The position numbers and the translations under genes were made by a program. A DNA stretch of 64,000 bases from Streptomyces atratus. Its GTDB lineage: Bacteria > Actinomycetota > Actinomycetes > Streptomycetales > Streptomycetaceae. The stretch is taken from contig NZ_FPJO01000011.1 in NCBI RefSeq assembly GCF_900119365.1, positions 62,001 to 126,000 of the forward strand. Reading direction: 5' to 3'. Below the pieces are notes generated by a model. It ran no database searches. It saw only the letters and a list, made by a program, of their open reading frames with translations, and had not been told where the DNA came from. Shown piece after piece: positions 31,401 through 39,174 of this stretch (the stretch's first letter is position 1; the number at the start of each line of letters is the position of its first letter).

Positions 31401-32749
31401 ACGCGGACCGGCGTGGCGTGTGCCGCCGCCGAGGCGGAGGGCAGAGAGCCGAGGGGCTGGTCGGGCTCGGCGACGGCTTCCGTCAGCAGGTCGAACAGGG
31501 CACGCCGGTGGCCGGCCACTTCGGCGGCGGTGTACAGGTCGGGGTTGGCGTCCACGGCGAAGCGCAGAGTGGTGCCTTCGGAGCGGTCGTACACGTTGAA
31601 CGCGAGGTCGTCGACGGGACCGGCCGAGACATTGTGCACCGTGCTGCGGTGTCCGGCGAACCGCAGGTCGTAGGCGAACGGCATGATGTTGACGCCCGGG
31701 CCGGAGAGCCGTCGTCCTCCGCCCACCAGTCGCAGGTCGCGGCGGATCTGCTCGTAGCGGTAACGCTGGTGCGGCAGTGCCGAGCGCACCTCGCGGGAGA
31801 CCGCGGCGACCAGCGTCCGCAGGCTGTCGTCCGCGCCGACGGTCAGCCGCAGCGGCAGGACGTTGCGGACCATAGCGGGCACGCGCAGGGACACCGAGCC
31901 GAAGCGGCCCATCGCCGGGACGCTCAGCACGGTCTCCGGCGCTCCGGTGGCGCGGTGGAGATGAGCGGCGGTGACGGCGAGCAGCACCTCCGACCAGGAC
32001 ACCGACAGGGCGCGGGCCGTGGCCCGCAGCGCCGCTGTGGTTCCGGCGTCGAGGTCTGCCGCGTCACGGTGGAAGGAGGCGGCGGGCAGCGCGGACCGGC
32101 CCGCCGGAGTGGCCACCTCCGGCCGGTCTGCGTAACGGCGCGTCCAGTGGTCCCGGTCGCGGGCGAACTGCTCGGACGTACGGTAGGCGGCCTCCTCCTC
32201 GCGTACCGAGGCGAGCGTTCCGAAGCCGCTCGGGCCGGCCGCCGTGTTCGCGGCGAGCGAGGTGTAGACGTCGGCGACGCGGCGTGCGACCAGGGAGAGG
32301 CCGAAGCCGTCCAGCGCGATGTGGTGGACGCGGTGGTACCAGAGGCAGCGGTCGGCGGCGAGGCGGAACAGGGCGTGCCCGAACAGCGGGCCGCGGGCGA
32401 GGTCGACGGGGCGGGCGATGTCGGCCCCGATCCAGCGGAGCGCGGCTGCGTGCGGGTCGGGTGCCTCGGAGACGTCGGCGGTGTGGAGGCGCCATTCGGG
32501 GACGGGAGTGTCGACCTGCTGGGGGCGGCCCTCGTCGTCGGCGGCGAACACGCAGTGCAGGGCCTCGGTCTCCTCGACCGCCCGGCGCAGAGCGGCCTCG
32601 AAGAGGTCCACGTCGACCGGGCCCTCGATCACCACGTACTCGGCGGTGTTGTAGGCGGGGCTGGAGGTGTCGAGCTGGTGGCCGGTCCAGATCCCTTCCT
32701 GTGCCCCGAGCAGCGGGTGGTGGGAACGGTCGCTGTCAGGCGTCGTCAT
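28415..32749 (-). CDS. Isonitrile lipopeptide NRPS, C-A-T-R (ScoA/Rv0101-like)
   Basis: This 1,444-residue synthetase joins an isonitrile fatty acid to an amino acid and reduces the product off the enzyme. Condensation domain: residues 10-440, HHIALDG near 141. Adenylation: 470-975, with YVLHTSGSTGQPKGVEIGHG and NTYGPTEGTVVAT. By hand, the ten specificity residues read DTEDVGTVVK, a code I associate with lysine-like substrates. Carrier: GAQSL serine near 990-1050. Reductase: from 1065, VLLTGATGFVGTHLLAQLL with YGYQQTKWASE (Tyr/Lys). The reductase would release an aldehyde or alcohol. Its start overlaps the standalone carrier gene by 14 bases. Domain order matches the Streptomyces and mycobacterial INLP synthetases. 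Confidence 0.9.
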   Translation of the reverse strand: MTTPDSDRSHHPLLGAQEGIWTGHQLDTSSPAYNTAEYVVIEGPVDVDLFEAALRRAVEETEALHCVFAADDEGRPQQVDTPVPEWRLHTADVSEAPDPHAAALRWIGADIARPVDLARGPLFGHALFRLAADRCLWYHRVHHIALDGFGLSLVARRVADVYTSLAANTAAGPSGFGTLASVREEEAAYRTSEQFARDRDHWTRRYADRPEVATPAGRSALPAASFHRDAADLDAGTTAALRATARALSVSWSEVLLAVTAAHLHRATGAPETVLSVPAMGRFGSVSLRVPAMVRNVLPLRLTVGADDSLRTLVAAVSREVRSALPHQRYRYEQIRRDLRLVGGGRRLSGPGVNIMPFAYDLRFAGHRSTVHNVSAGPVDDLAFNVYDRSEGTTLRFAVDANPDLYTAAEVAGHRRALFDLLTEAVAEPDQPLGSLPSASAAAHATPVRVLEGDPLPAPPLPVLSLIADHAARRGSAVAVEEGDRSIGYAELFGEAHRTAQLLAGRGVRRGDLVAVALPRGIEAVTVLLGIMVAGAVYCPLDPTAPADRSAALLSSAAPDLVITTKPYAHLFPDRAVLLLDGRPDTAPEHPPLSAPGAGEIAYVLHTSGSTGQPKGVEIGHGALAHFVAGARLRYGVNRTDRVLQFAPLHFDTSIEEIFLTLCSGATLVIRPQDMTDSVPRFLSECERLGISVLDLPTAYWHELAYALATGAGALPGTVHTVVIGGEAALPERAARWRKAVGSSVRLLNTYGPTEGTVVATVADLHDAALAADDTPVGRPLPGSRVAVVDGELYLLGPALADGYRNRPEETAGRFVPLECLPGSPRAYRTGDLVELGEDGLLRYFGRADDEFKISGHRVQPAEVESALLSHPGIGDAAVVGQVLPGGTRRLTAHLVPAGPRPQVSAVRDHLRARLPAPMIPTSLTFLTRLPRTASGKTDRAALLARLPSLTGGTGRTGRGLTSEAAVTGVWRQVLASGELTAHDDVFERGAQSLQAIQAANRLASELGREVKVAWLFQYATPAALAAFLDTEAPVPDSPAGSVLPPSLAADTELAPEIHPGAGTASWPPRRVLLTGATGFVGTHLLAQLLRCTDAEVVCAVRAESPEKALARVHSAPEAFGLALPPNEHHRVTALPADLSLPRLGMTEDQLSELESTVDAIIHNGAAVSVVRDYTTLRPANTDSTRCLLRLAAPRGIPVHYVSTLSVGPPRALREEFDETFIPAHEGLRYGYQQTKWASERLLQQAAERGLPVTVHRLGRVVGPIAAGTVNRQDFLWTVLRAGVPAGIVPDLFAQESWTPADRVAAEIVATGPGTRRPHAVVHHHAGTPVRQENLHRWLREYGYEVETLPLDAWRERIPPDTEDAAAVLAFFDSLPQGPDGDLGLATVRADNVRESLAAAGGPLPSVHPAIDRAAFFRQLDHCVAIGALPAPSARSTAVSTDSP

Positions 32750-32993
32750 GGCGTCCTTCTTCCTGTCGTTCGTCCAGAAGCCGCCACCAGTGCTGGAAGG
32801 AGGGCAGTTCGGCCAGATCGATGAAGGAGACGTCGATGCCGTACTCCTGCCAGCGCTCCACCAGCGTGACGAGGCGGAGGGAGTCGAGTCCGGCGCCGAC
32901 GGGGTTGTCGTCGAGGTCGACTTCCTCGGGCTCCTGGTAGAGGAGTTCGGCGAGATCGGCGCGGAACTGCTGGGCGGTGAGGGCAGCGGGCAT
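32736..32993 (-). CDS. Second standalone carrier protein of the INLP cluster
   Basis: This 85-residue protein is an acyl/peptidyl carrier: four helices around AGLDSLRLV, where the serine takes the phosphopantetheine arm. It begins MPAALTAQQFRADLAELLYQ and continues EPEEVDLDDN. ATG 32993 has AAAGGA six bases upstream. It is co-translated with the NRPS, overlapping by 14 bases. Core INLP clusters have one standalone ACP, which is encoded here at 36152, so this is an addition. Sequence resembles aryl-carrier or PCP-type proteins (C-terminal FQHWWRLLDERQ) more than fatty-acid ACPs. It may carry a second acyl group or serve the hydroxylase. Confidence 0.82.
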   Translation of the reverse strand: MPAALTAQQFRADLAELLYQEPEEVDLDDNPVGAGLDSLRLVTLVERWQEYGIDVSFIDLAELPSFQHWWRLLDERQEEGRHDDA

Positions 32994-33029
32994 GGTGGTC
33001 CTTTCTCTGCGCGCGGCGTGCGGCGGCGG

Positions 33030-34622
33030 TCAGTTGACCTTGCGGTCCGAGCCGTCCCAGAACCGGTTCCGCAGTTCGCGGCGCAGGATCTTCCCGCTGG
33101 GGTTACGGGGCACGTGGTCGATGAACTCGTACTTCGCGGGCAGCTTGAACGCGGCCAGCCGCGGGGTGAGGAAGGTGTGCAGGTCCCGGGCGCGCAGGGC
33201 CTCGCCGCCCCGGTCGGCGGCGACGACGAAGGCGTGGACGTACTCGCCCCAGCGGTCGTCCGGCGCGCCGACGACCACGGCTTCGGCGACGCCGGGGTGG
33301 TGCTCCAGCACGTTCTCGATCTCGGCCGGGTAGACGTTCTCGCCGGCCACGAGGATCGCGTCCTTGATGCGGTCGCGGATGAAGACGTAGCCGTCCTCGC
33401 CGACGAAGCCGGCGTCTCCGGTGCGGATCCAGCCGTCGACGAGCGTCTCGGCGGTCTTGTCGGGGAGGTTCCAGTACTCCACCATGTGTGCCGGTGTGGC
33501 CAGGCAGACCTCGCCCACGGCGCCGGGCGGCAGCGGGGTGCCCTGATCGTCGATCACCTGGACCCGGACGCCGGGGTAGGGGCGGCCGGCCGCCTGCATG
33601 AGGGGCGATCCCGGTTCGTGGACGGCCGGCGGCAGGCAGACGGCCGTGTTGCCGGTCTCCGTGAGTCCGTAGATCTGGGCGAATTCGCAGCGGAACACCG
33701 CCAGGCTCTGTTCCAGCAGGGTCTCGGAGATCGGCGATCCGCCGTAGACGATCTTGCGGAGGGTCGCGAAGTCGGCTGGTGCGACGCCGGGCCGGGTCAG
33801 CATCATCCGCAGCATGGCGGGGACCACGCAGGCGGTGGTGATGCCGAGCCGGTGGATGAGGTCGACGGCCCCGGCCGCGTCGAAGGCGGGCATCGCCACG
33901 ACCGTGGTCCCGGCGTTGAAGTTCTGCGTGGCCCACCACAGGCCACCGATGTGGAAGCCGGGGATGCCGATCAGCGCGACGTCGCCGGCCCGCCAGTCGA
34001 TCCAGTCGACGCCCGCTTCGGCCATGGCGTCCGCTATCGCGAAGAAGCTGCGGTGGGCCAGTACGACGCCCTTCGGCAGACCGGTGGTGCCGCTGGTGTA
34101 GAGCTGGGCCACCGGGGTGTCGCGCGTCGCCGTGTACGCTTCGTCGGCTCCGGCGTTCGGGGCTTTCCAGGCGGAGTAGCCCTCTGCCGCGTCGAGCACG
34201 ACGACGTGTTCGGGCGGCGGGGCCGGCATGCCGTCGACGACGGGCCGGAACTCTTCCTCGACGAAGAGGAGCCGGGTGCCGGAGTCCTGGAGTATGTGGC
34301 CGACCTCGGGTGACGTCAGCCGCCAGTTGACCGGGACGAGGACGGTGCCGGTCTTGGCGCAGGCGAAGAGGATCTCGTAGTACCGCTCCGACTCCTTGCC
34401 GAGGTAGGCGACCCGGTCTCCGGCGGTGAGGCCGGCGGCGCGCAGGGCCTGCGCGGCGCGGCTGCTCTCCCGGTGCAGTTCCGCGTAGGTGAGCGTGGTG
34501 CCGTTGCAGATGACGGCCGGGGTGTCCGGCTGCCGTTCGGCGTGGAAGCGGGCGGTGTCGACGAGGGTGGTGAGCTGGTGGTGCAGCCGGGTGCCCGGCT
34601 GCGGGGCGTCAGGGGTGCGCAT
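33030..34622 (-). CDS. Acyl-CoA/acyl-ACP ligase (ScoC-like, AMP-binding)
   Basis: This 530-residue ANL-family enzyme activates a short or medium fatty acid with ATP and loads it on the ACP, the first step of INLP biosynthesis. Core motifs: AQLYTSGTTGLPKGVVLAHR (A3), IPGFHIGGLWWATQ, QIYGLTETGNTAV (A5), DGWIRTGDAGFVGEDGY (A7), IRDRIKDAILVAGENVYPAE (A8), and the catalytic lysine in NPSGKILRREL (A10). All essential residues are intact. The start is ATG 34622. It lies between the carrier/NRPS genes and the ScoD gene with gaps of 36-45 bases, consistent with one operon. Confidence 0.9.
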   Translation of the reverse strand: MRTPDAPQPGTRLHHQLTTLVDTARFHAERQPDTPAVICNGTTLTYAELHRESSRAAQALRAAGLTAGDRVAYLGKESERYYEILFACAKTGTVLVPVNWRLTSPEVGHILQDSGTRLLFVEEEFRPVVDGMPAPPPEHVVVLDAAEGYSAWKAPNAGADEAYTATRDTPVAQLYTSGTTGLPKGVVLAHRSFFAIADAMAEAGVDWIDWRAGDVALIGIPGFHIGGLWWATQNFNAGTTVVAMPAFDAAGAVDLIHRLGITTACVVPAMLRMMLTRPGVAPADFATLRKIVYGGSPISETLLEQSLAVFRCEFAQIYGLTETGNTAVCLPPAVHEPGSPLMQAAGRPYPGVRVQVIDDQGTPLPPGAVGEVCLATPAHMVEYWNLPDKTAETLVDGWIRTGDAGFVGEDGYVFIRDRIKDAILVAGENVYPAEIENVLEHHPGVAEAVVVGAPDDRWGEYVHAFVVAADRGGEALRARDLHTFLTPRLAAFKLPAKYEFIDHVPRNPSGKILRRELRNRFWDGSDRKVN

Positions 34623-34667
34623 ACGTGGTGTCCGTCCGGTGCCGGCCCGCGCTGAGCGGGCTTCGGG

Positions 34668-35216
34668 TCAGGTGATGTCGACGAAGGCGAGGGTGGCGTC
34701 GCCGTCGCACCGGCCGCCCTCGGTGTCCCAGTAGCGGTAGGCGGTGGTGGCCGTGAGGAGCGGGCGGCCGCCGGGCGAGCGCAGATCGACGGAGCGGAAC
34801 TCCATCTCGCCGAGGAAGTCCCTCGGGTCGACCGGCCGTCGGAAGCGCGAGGCGAACCGGGCGATGAGGATGTCCGGCAGCTGGTGGCGCCAGAAGTCCT
34901 CCAGCGTCCAGCTTTCGAAGCCGGTCAGCAGCCGTTCCTTCACCGACTTGGCGACGAGGTAATACATCATCTGGTTGTAGGCGATGTTCACCTCCACCGC
35001 GTTCAGGTGGCCGGTGTCGTCGATGTAGCAGGACTCCGGGATCGCGAACGTCGCCCGGACCCGGGACAGCCCGCCGGGCAGCCCGGAGACCTCGGCGGTG
35101 AGCAGGTAGCGGCAGTGCTCCTTGTACGGTGCGAGCACCCGGGGCAGCAGGTCCTCGTCCGTGGCGAAGGTCTGCGCGGACCGGATGTCCGTGCTGTCGG
35201 CGGTGGCGCGGGTCAT
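34668..35216 (-). CDS. ScoD/FcoT-type thioesterase-fold enzyme of INLP biosynthesis
   Basis: This 182-residue protein is a single hot-dog-fold thioesterase of the FcoT (Rv0098) group. In characterised INLP pathways this enzyme adds glycine to an alpha,beta-unsaturated acyl-ACP and then releases the N-carboxymethyl-3-amino acid. Visible features are PYKEHCRYLLTAEVSGLPGG, then ESCYIDDTGHLNAVEVNIAY, the active-site stretch, and RRPVDPRDFLGEMEFRSVDL. ATG 35216 overlaps the ScoE stop as ATGA, so the two are made together. A longer upstream frame on this strand overlaps the ScoE gene in another phase and is not real. Confidence 0.85.
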   Translation of the reverse strand: MTRATADSTDIRSAQTFATDEDLLPRVLAPYKEHCRYLLTAEVSGLPGGLSRVRATFAIPESCYIDDTGHLNAVEVNIAYNQMMYYLVAKSVKERLLTGFESWTLEDFWRHQLPDILIARFASRFRRPVDPRDFLGEMEFRSVDLRSPGGRPLLTATTAYRYWDTEGGRCDGDATLAFVDIT

Positions 35217-36103
35217 GCCGCTTCCAGACCGGCGTGCAGCTTGCGCCCGTCGTGGACGGTGACCCGGTAGGAGACCGTGGGCTCGGGCGTGGTGGTGTGC
35301 CGGGCGCAGTGGATGAGGCTGCGGTTGTCCCAGACGAGCAGGTCGCCCTTCTCGAAGCTCTGGAGATGGATGTTCTCGTGCCCGAAGGTCCGGTCGAGCT
35401 GTCCGGTCGCCTCGAAGAGCCGCTTGAGCAGGGAGTCGTCGAGCGGCTTGCCCTGTGCGTCCTCGATGCCGACCGTGAAGCCCTCGCTGAGGTAAAGCAC
35501 CGTCTCGCCGGTCATGGGGTGGGTGAAGACCGTGGGCTGGAGGACGGCGGGCGTCTTCCGCTCCACCTCGTCGATGATCTCCGACAGCGGGCGGTAGACG
35601 TCGTGCGGGCGCACCTTGAAGTACTTGCGAACCGAGTGCCGGCACCGAGTGTCCGCGATCTCCCGCTGGAGCTCCTCGGGCAGCTTCGCGTACGCCGCTC
35701 CCATGTCGATGAAGTACGTGCCGCGGTTCTTCGCGGGTATGACCTGCGGGTAGATGAGGGTGATGCCGAACGGGTCGGGCATGAACTGGTAGTCGGCGTG
35801 CCAGAACTTGCCGGTCTTGGGTACGCCGATCTGCTTGCCGTTCTCTGGGACGTTCGAGGAGACGAACACCTCGGACACCTCGGGGTGCTGGTACATCGGC
35901 TCGTAGTACGTCTCCGGGCGGCCCAGCCGGCGACCCAGCTCCAGGAGCGCCTGCGGGGAGAGGTCCTGGCCCTTCAGGACGGCGATCTTGCGGCGGTAGA
36001 CGGTCTCCTTGAGGGCCGCGATGTCGTTCTCCGAGGCCGAGGTGTGGTCGAAGTCCGCGACGGAGGCGCCGATGGAGGTGCCGGCGTGGTCGGTGATGCG
36101 CAT
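35213..36103 (-). CDS. Isonitrile-forming Fe(II)/2-oxoglutarate oxidase (ScoE-like, TauD family)
   Basis: This 296-residue TauD/TfdA-fold dioxygenase is the signature enzyme of INLP clusters. It oxidises and decarboxylates an N-carboxymethyl amino acid to an isonitrile using iron, oxygen and 2-oxoglutarate. GKFWHADYQFMPDPFG holds the H-x-D pair (about residues 101-103) and SLIHCARHTTTPEPTV the distal His; YRVTVHDGRK carries the 2-oxoglutarate-binding Arg. RRKIAVLKGQDLSPQALLEL is the N-terminal substrate lobe. Length and all iron ligands match the family. ATG 36103 has AGAAGGAG upstream. It lies 48 bases after the ACP gene and overlaps the ScoD gene. Confidence 0.92.
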   Translation of the reverse strand: MRITDHAGTSIGASVADFDHTSASENDIAALKETVYRRKIAVLKGQDLSPQALLELGRRLGRPETYYEPMYQHPEVSEVFVSSNVPENGKQIGVPKTGKFWHADYQFMPDPFGITLIYPQVIPAKNRGTYFIDMGAAYAKLPEELQREIADTRCRHSVRKYFKVRPHDVYRPLSEIIDEVERKTPAVLQPTVFTHPMTGETVLYLSEGFTVGIEDAQGKPLDDSLLKRLFEATGQLDRTFGHENIHLQSFEKGDLLVWDNRSLIHCARHTTTPEPTVSYRVTVHDGRKLHAGLEAA

Positions 36104-36151
36104 GGTGGTGCTCCTTCTGTTCGGTTGACGAGGTGTGCGACTGCTGCCGCG

Positions 36152-36388
36152 TCAGGCGCCCAGGCGGGTGTGGATCAGCGCGGCGGTCGCGCCGAGCGTG
36201 AGATCGGGGACGAGCTCGCTGTCCTCGACGGTGACCCCGAGGTGGCGTTCGATGTGGATGCTGATCTCGACCATGGTCAGCGAGTCGACATCGAGGTCGG
36301 CGTAGGTCGCCTCGGGCCGGAAGTGGTCGGCGGGTGCGTCGTGCAGGGTGCTGAGGATGGACACCAGCTGCTCGTACGTGGCGGTCAT
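36152..36388 (-). CDS. Acyl carrier protein of INLP biosynthesis (ScoB-like)
   Basis: This 78-residue ACP carries the fatty acyl intermediate. It begins MTATYEQLVSILSTLHDAP; the phosphopantetheine serine is in DLDVDSLTMVEISIHIER, and acidic helices follow, as in acyl-type ACPs. ATG 36388 overlaps the KAS III stop as ATGA. It matches the ACP of the core INLP set in position next to the ScoE-like gene. Confidence 0.88.
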   Translation of the reverse strand: MTATYEQLVSILSTLHDAPADHFRPEATYADLDVDSLTMVEISIHIERHLGVTVEDSELVPDLTLGATAALIHTRLGA

Positions 36389-37446
36389 GGGTTGGGTTCC
36401 TCTCCGTGGTGGGAGGGTTCGGGGGTCGGTGGCAGCGAGGGCCAGGTGAGGAGGCAGGAGCCCCAGGTGAGGCCCCCTCCGAAAGCGGTGAGCAGGACGC
36501 GGTCGCCCGGCCGCAGCACCCGGCTCGCGTGGCTGTCGGCCAGGGCGAGAGGGATGGAGGCCGCGCCGGTGTTTCCGGCCGTCTCCACGTGGGTGGCGCA
36601 GCGGTCGAAGGGAAGGCCCAGGTCAGTGGCGACGGTGCGCAGGATGCGCAGGTTCGCCTGGTGGGGCACGAACCGGTCGACGTCCTCGACGCCCAGGCCC
36701 GCGTGGTCCAGCACGGTGCGGGCCGAACCCGCCATACGGGCGACCGCGTGGCGGTAGACCTCCTTGCCACGCATGACGAAGTGCCGTTCGGCACGCGAGG
36801 TGCGGGCGGGGTCGGCCGGCAGCCGGGAGCCGCCGGCCGCGACCGTGATCATGTCCTCGTGGGCGCCGTCGCTGCCGAGGTCGAAGGGCCCGATGGCTCC
36901 GGGTTCCGAGGCGTGCCCGCCCCGCAGGACGACGGCTCCCGCGCCGTCGCCGAACACGACGGCGTTCTGGCGGTCCTCCGGGTCCACGATGCGGGAGTAC
37001 ACGTCCGCCCCGATCACCAGGACGCGGCTCGCGACCCCAGAGGTGATCAGTCCCGCTCCGGTCGCCAAGGCGTAGACGAACCCGGTGCACACCGCGCCGA
37101 CGTCGAAGGCGGCCGCTCCGGTCAGGCCGAGCCGTGCGGCCACCAGCGGCGCGGTGGCGGGGCAGGTGCGGTCGGGCGTGGTGGTGGCCACGACGACGGC
37201 GTCGGCCGTTTCCGCGCCGGCGTTGGCGAGCGCCCTGCGGCCCGCTTCGACGGCGAGGTCGGAGGTGGCCTCCTCCGGGGCGGCGAAGTGCCTGCTGCGG
37301 ATGCCGGTGCGCGTGCGGATCCAGGCGTCGTCGGTGTCGAGCCGATCCGCCAGCTCGTCGTTGCCGGCCTTGCGCCGGGGCAGCCAACCGCCGGTGCCGC
37401 ACAGGACGGCGGCGCGTTCGGGCCGCCCGGCGGATGTCGCGGACAT
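36385..37446 (-). CDS. 3-oxoacyl-ACP synthase III (KAS III/FabH-like)
   Basis: This 353-residue thiolase-fold enzyme has the full Cys-His-Asn triad: Cys in FDVGAVCTGFVYALATGAG, His in RFVPHQANLRILRTV, and Asn in VETAGNTGAASIPLALAD. GTGIRSRHFAAPEEATSDLA and the closing AFGGGLTWGSCLL are family marks. ATG 37446 has AGGAG four bases upstream; GTG 37500 would overlap the MFS stop but adds an unmatched Pro/Thr tail. Core INLP clusters do not need a KAS III, so this one may build or select the acyl chain that the ligase or ACP uses, or esterify or acylate the product. It is followed without a gap by the ACP gene. Confidence 0.88.
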   Translation of the reverse strand: MSATSAGRPERAAVLCGTGGWLPRRKAGNDELADRLDTDDAWIRTRTGIRSRHFAAPEEATSDLAVEAGRRALANAGAETADAVVVATTTPDRTCPATAPLVAARLGLTGAAAFDVGAVCTGFVYALATGAGLITSGVASRVLVIGADVYSRIVDPEDRQNAVVFGDGAGAVVLRGGHASEPGAIGPFDLGSDGAHEDMITVAAGGSRLPADPARTSRAERHFVMRGKEVYRHAVARMAGSARTVLDHAGLGVEDVDRFVPHQANLRILRTVATDLGLPFDRCATHVETAGNTGAASIPLALADSHASRVLRPGDRVLLTAFGGGLTWGSCLLTWPSLPPTPEPSHHGEEPNP

Positions 37447-37496
37447 GGTTCTCCTGGGAAGCGGTGTCGGTGGGGTTCTGGTGGGCGGCGAGGTGT

Positions 37497-38900
37497 TCAC
37501 GAGGTGTTCGGCCGGCGGATCACGAGAGCGGCGAGCGAGCCGAGCGCCAGCGACCCGGAAGTCAGAAGCAGGGCCGTCCGTATGCCGTCGACCAGAGCCG
37601 GGACGGACGACTCCTGGCCGATGCAGGAGGCCGCCGCGACGAGCAACGCGAGGCCCACCGCGCCGCCCACCTGAAGGAACGTGGACGCGATCCCGGAGGC
37701 GATGCCCTGGTCACCGGGCGCCACTCCCGAGGCGGCAGCGATCCACAGGGCCGTCCACGCGGCCCCCTGTCCCACGCTCATGAGCACGATCCCCGGCAGC
37801 AGCGCCGGATAAGAGCCGTTCGCCGCCACGGCCGGCACCAGGGCGAGCGCGCCGACGGCACCGACTCCCAGTCCGCCGACCAGCAGACGCCGCATGCCGA
37901 ACAGGGCGACGGCCCGAGCCCCCGCCTGGGTGCCGACCGCGACGACGACCGCAGGGAGGAGGAAGCAGAGCCCCGTGACGAAGGCGTCGTAGCCGCGCAC
38001 GGCCTGGAAGTAGAGGGTCAGGAAGTACGGGAGCGAACTGAACGTCGCACTGAACAGGGCCGCCACCCCCGTGGCCGCGACCAGCCCTCGGTGGCGGAAG
38101 AGGCGGACGGGCATCAGGGGATCATGTGCCCGCACCTCGATGACGGCGAAGAGGACCAGGCAGAGGATCCCGGCGGCTCCGGCAGCCAGGGCCGCGGGGC
38201 GCGTCCATCCCGCGGCGGGCGCGTACACCAGCAGGAAGACGAGCAGCGTGAGCCCGGCGGTGGCGGCGAGTGCTCCCGCCGCGTCGAAGCGCCGCGTGCG
38301 GTCCCGGGGCGGGTCCGCGGCGAAGAGCAGCCGGCCGAATACGGCCAGAGCGAGGGCCACGGGGACATTGACCAGGAACACCGAGGGCCAGCCGCGCCCG
38401 TGGACCAGGACGCCGCCGAGGATCGAACCGAAGCACAGCCCGCCCGCGCCGGCCGCGCCCCAGATCGCGAGTGCCCGGTTACGCACCGGCCCTTCGGCGT
38501 AGGTGGTGTTGATGAGCGACAGCGTGGCCGGGAACAGCAGGGAGCCACCGATCCCCTGGGCCGCGCGTACGGCGAGCAGGACCCCGGGCGACTGCGCGAG
38601 ACCGCCTATCAGTGACGAGAGCGCGTATATCGCCGTCGCGAGGACGAACATCCTGCGGCGACCCAGCAGGTCCGCCGCGCGTCCGCCGAGCAGCAGGAAG
38701 CCTCCGGTGGTGACGACGTACGCGCTGACCACCCACTGGAGGTCGTGGTCGGAGAATCCCAGTCCGGCGCCGATGTCCGGCAGTGCCACGTAGACGATGC
38801 TGTAATCGAGCGAGATGACGAGCTGGGCCAGCGCGAGGACGACCACCGGAAGGCCGAGGGGCCGACGTGCTGCCGTGTGTTCGGCTGCGGTCGCGGACAT
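37497..38900 (-). CDS. MFS exporter, DHA2 (14-segment) family
   Basis: This 467-residue transporter has about 14 membrane segments. Family motifs are LVISLDYSIVYVALPDIGAG (motif D1), GRAADLLGRRRMFVLATAIY (motif A), AAQGIGGSLLFPATLSLINT and FGSILGGVLVHGRGWPSVFL (motif C). ATG 38900 has AAGGA seven bases upstream. It most likely exports the finished isonitrile peptide, complementing the importer at the other end of the cluster. The 274-base gap upstream (38901-39174) holds no clear gene; it may carry a minor promoter. Confidence 0.88.
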   Translation of the reverse strand: MSATAAEHTAARRPLGLPVVVLALAQLVISLDYSIVYVALPDIGAGLGFSDHDLQWVVSAYVVTTGGFLLLGGRAADLLGRRRMFVLATAIYALSSLIGGLAQSPGVLLAVRAAQGIGGSLLFPATLSLINTTYAEGPVRNRALAIWGAAGAGGLCFGSILGGVLVHGRGWPSVFLVNVPVALALAVFGRLLFAADPPRDRTRRFDAAGALAATAGLTLLVFLLVYAPAAGWTRPAALAAGAAGILCLVLFAVIEVRAHDPLMPVRLFRHRGLVAATGVAALFSATFSSLPYFLTLYFQAVRGYDAFVTGLCFLLPAVVVAVGTQAGARAVALFGMRRLLVGGLGVGAVGALALVPAVAANGSYPALLPGIVLMSVGQGAAWTALWIAAASGVAPGDQGIASGIASTFLQVGGAVGLALLVAAASCIGQESSVPALVDGIRTALLLTSGSLALGSLAALVIRRPNTS

Positions 38901-39174
38901 GATCGTTCCTTCTCGGAGTGAAGAGCTCGATGGATGAGGTGGCGGGGTCGGGAAGGCTTGAGGAAGTGCGTCCGGGCATGCCTGACGCGGCCCCGGCGGA
39001 GGGGCGGGGCAAGGAAGTCGCGGTATGGCCGGCCGGTGTCCGCTTCGGCACGGTGGACGGTGCGGGACCCCGTTGCCGAGCAACTGGGTCGACCGGATGT
39101 GCAGGGGCCGGAAAGTCAGTGGCGCCGACGCGTGCCTGGTTCCGGCTCTCCCCGGTCCGGCGCGCGGCGCGGGA

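Noticed and set aside
30041..32824. Rightward frame of ~930 residues antisense to the INLP NRPS
   Set aside because: Composition-driven shadow; the leftward frame has all NRPS motifs.
38901..39174. A further ECF-type promoter before the MFS exporter
   Set aside because: GGAAC and TGACTT occur near 39160 to 39135, but spacing is about 20 and the match is weak.
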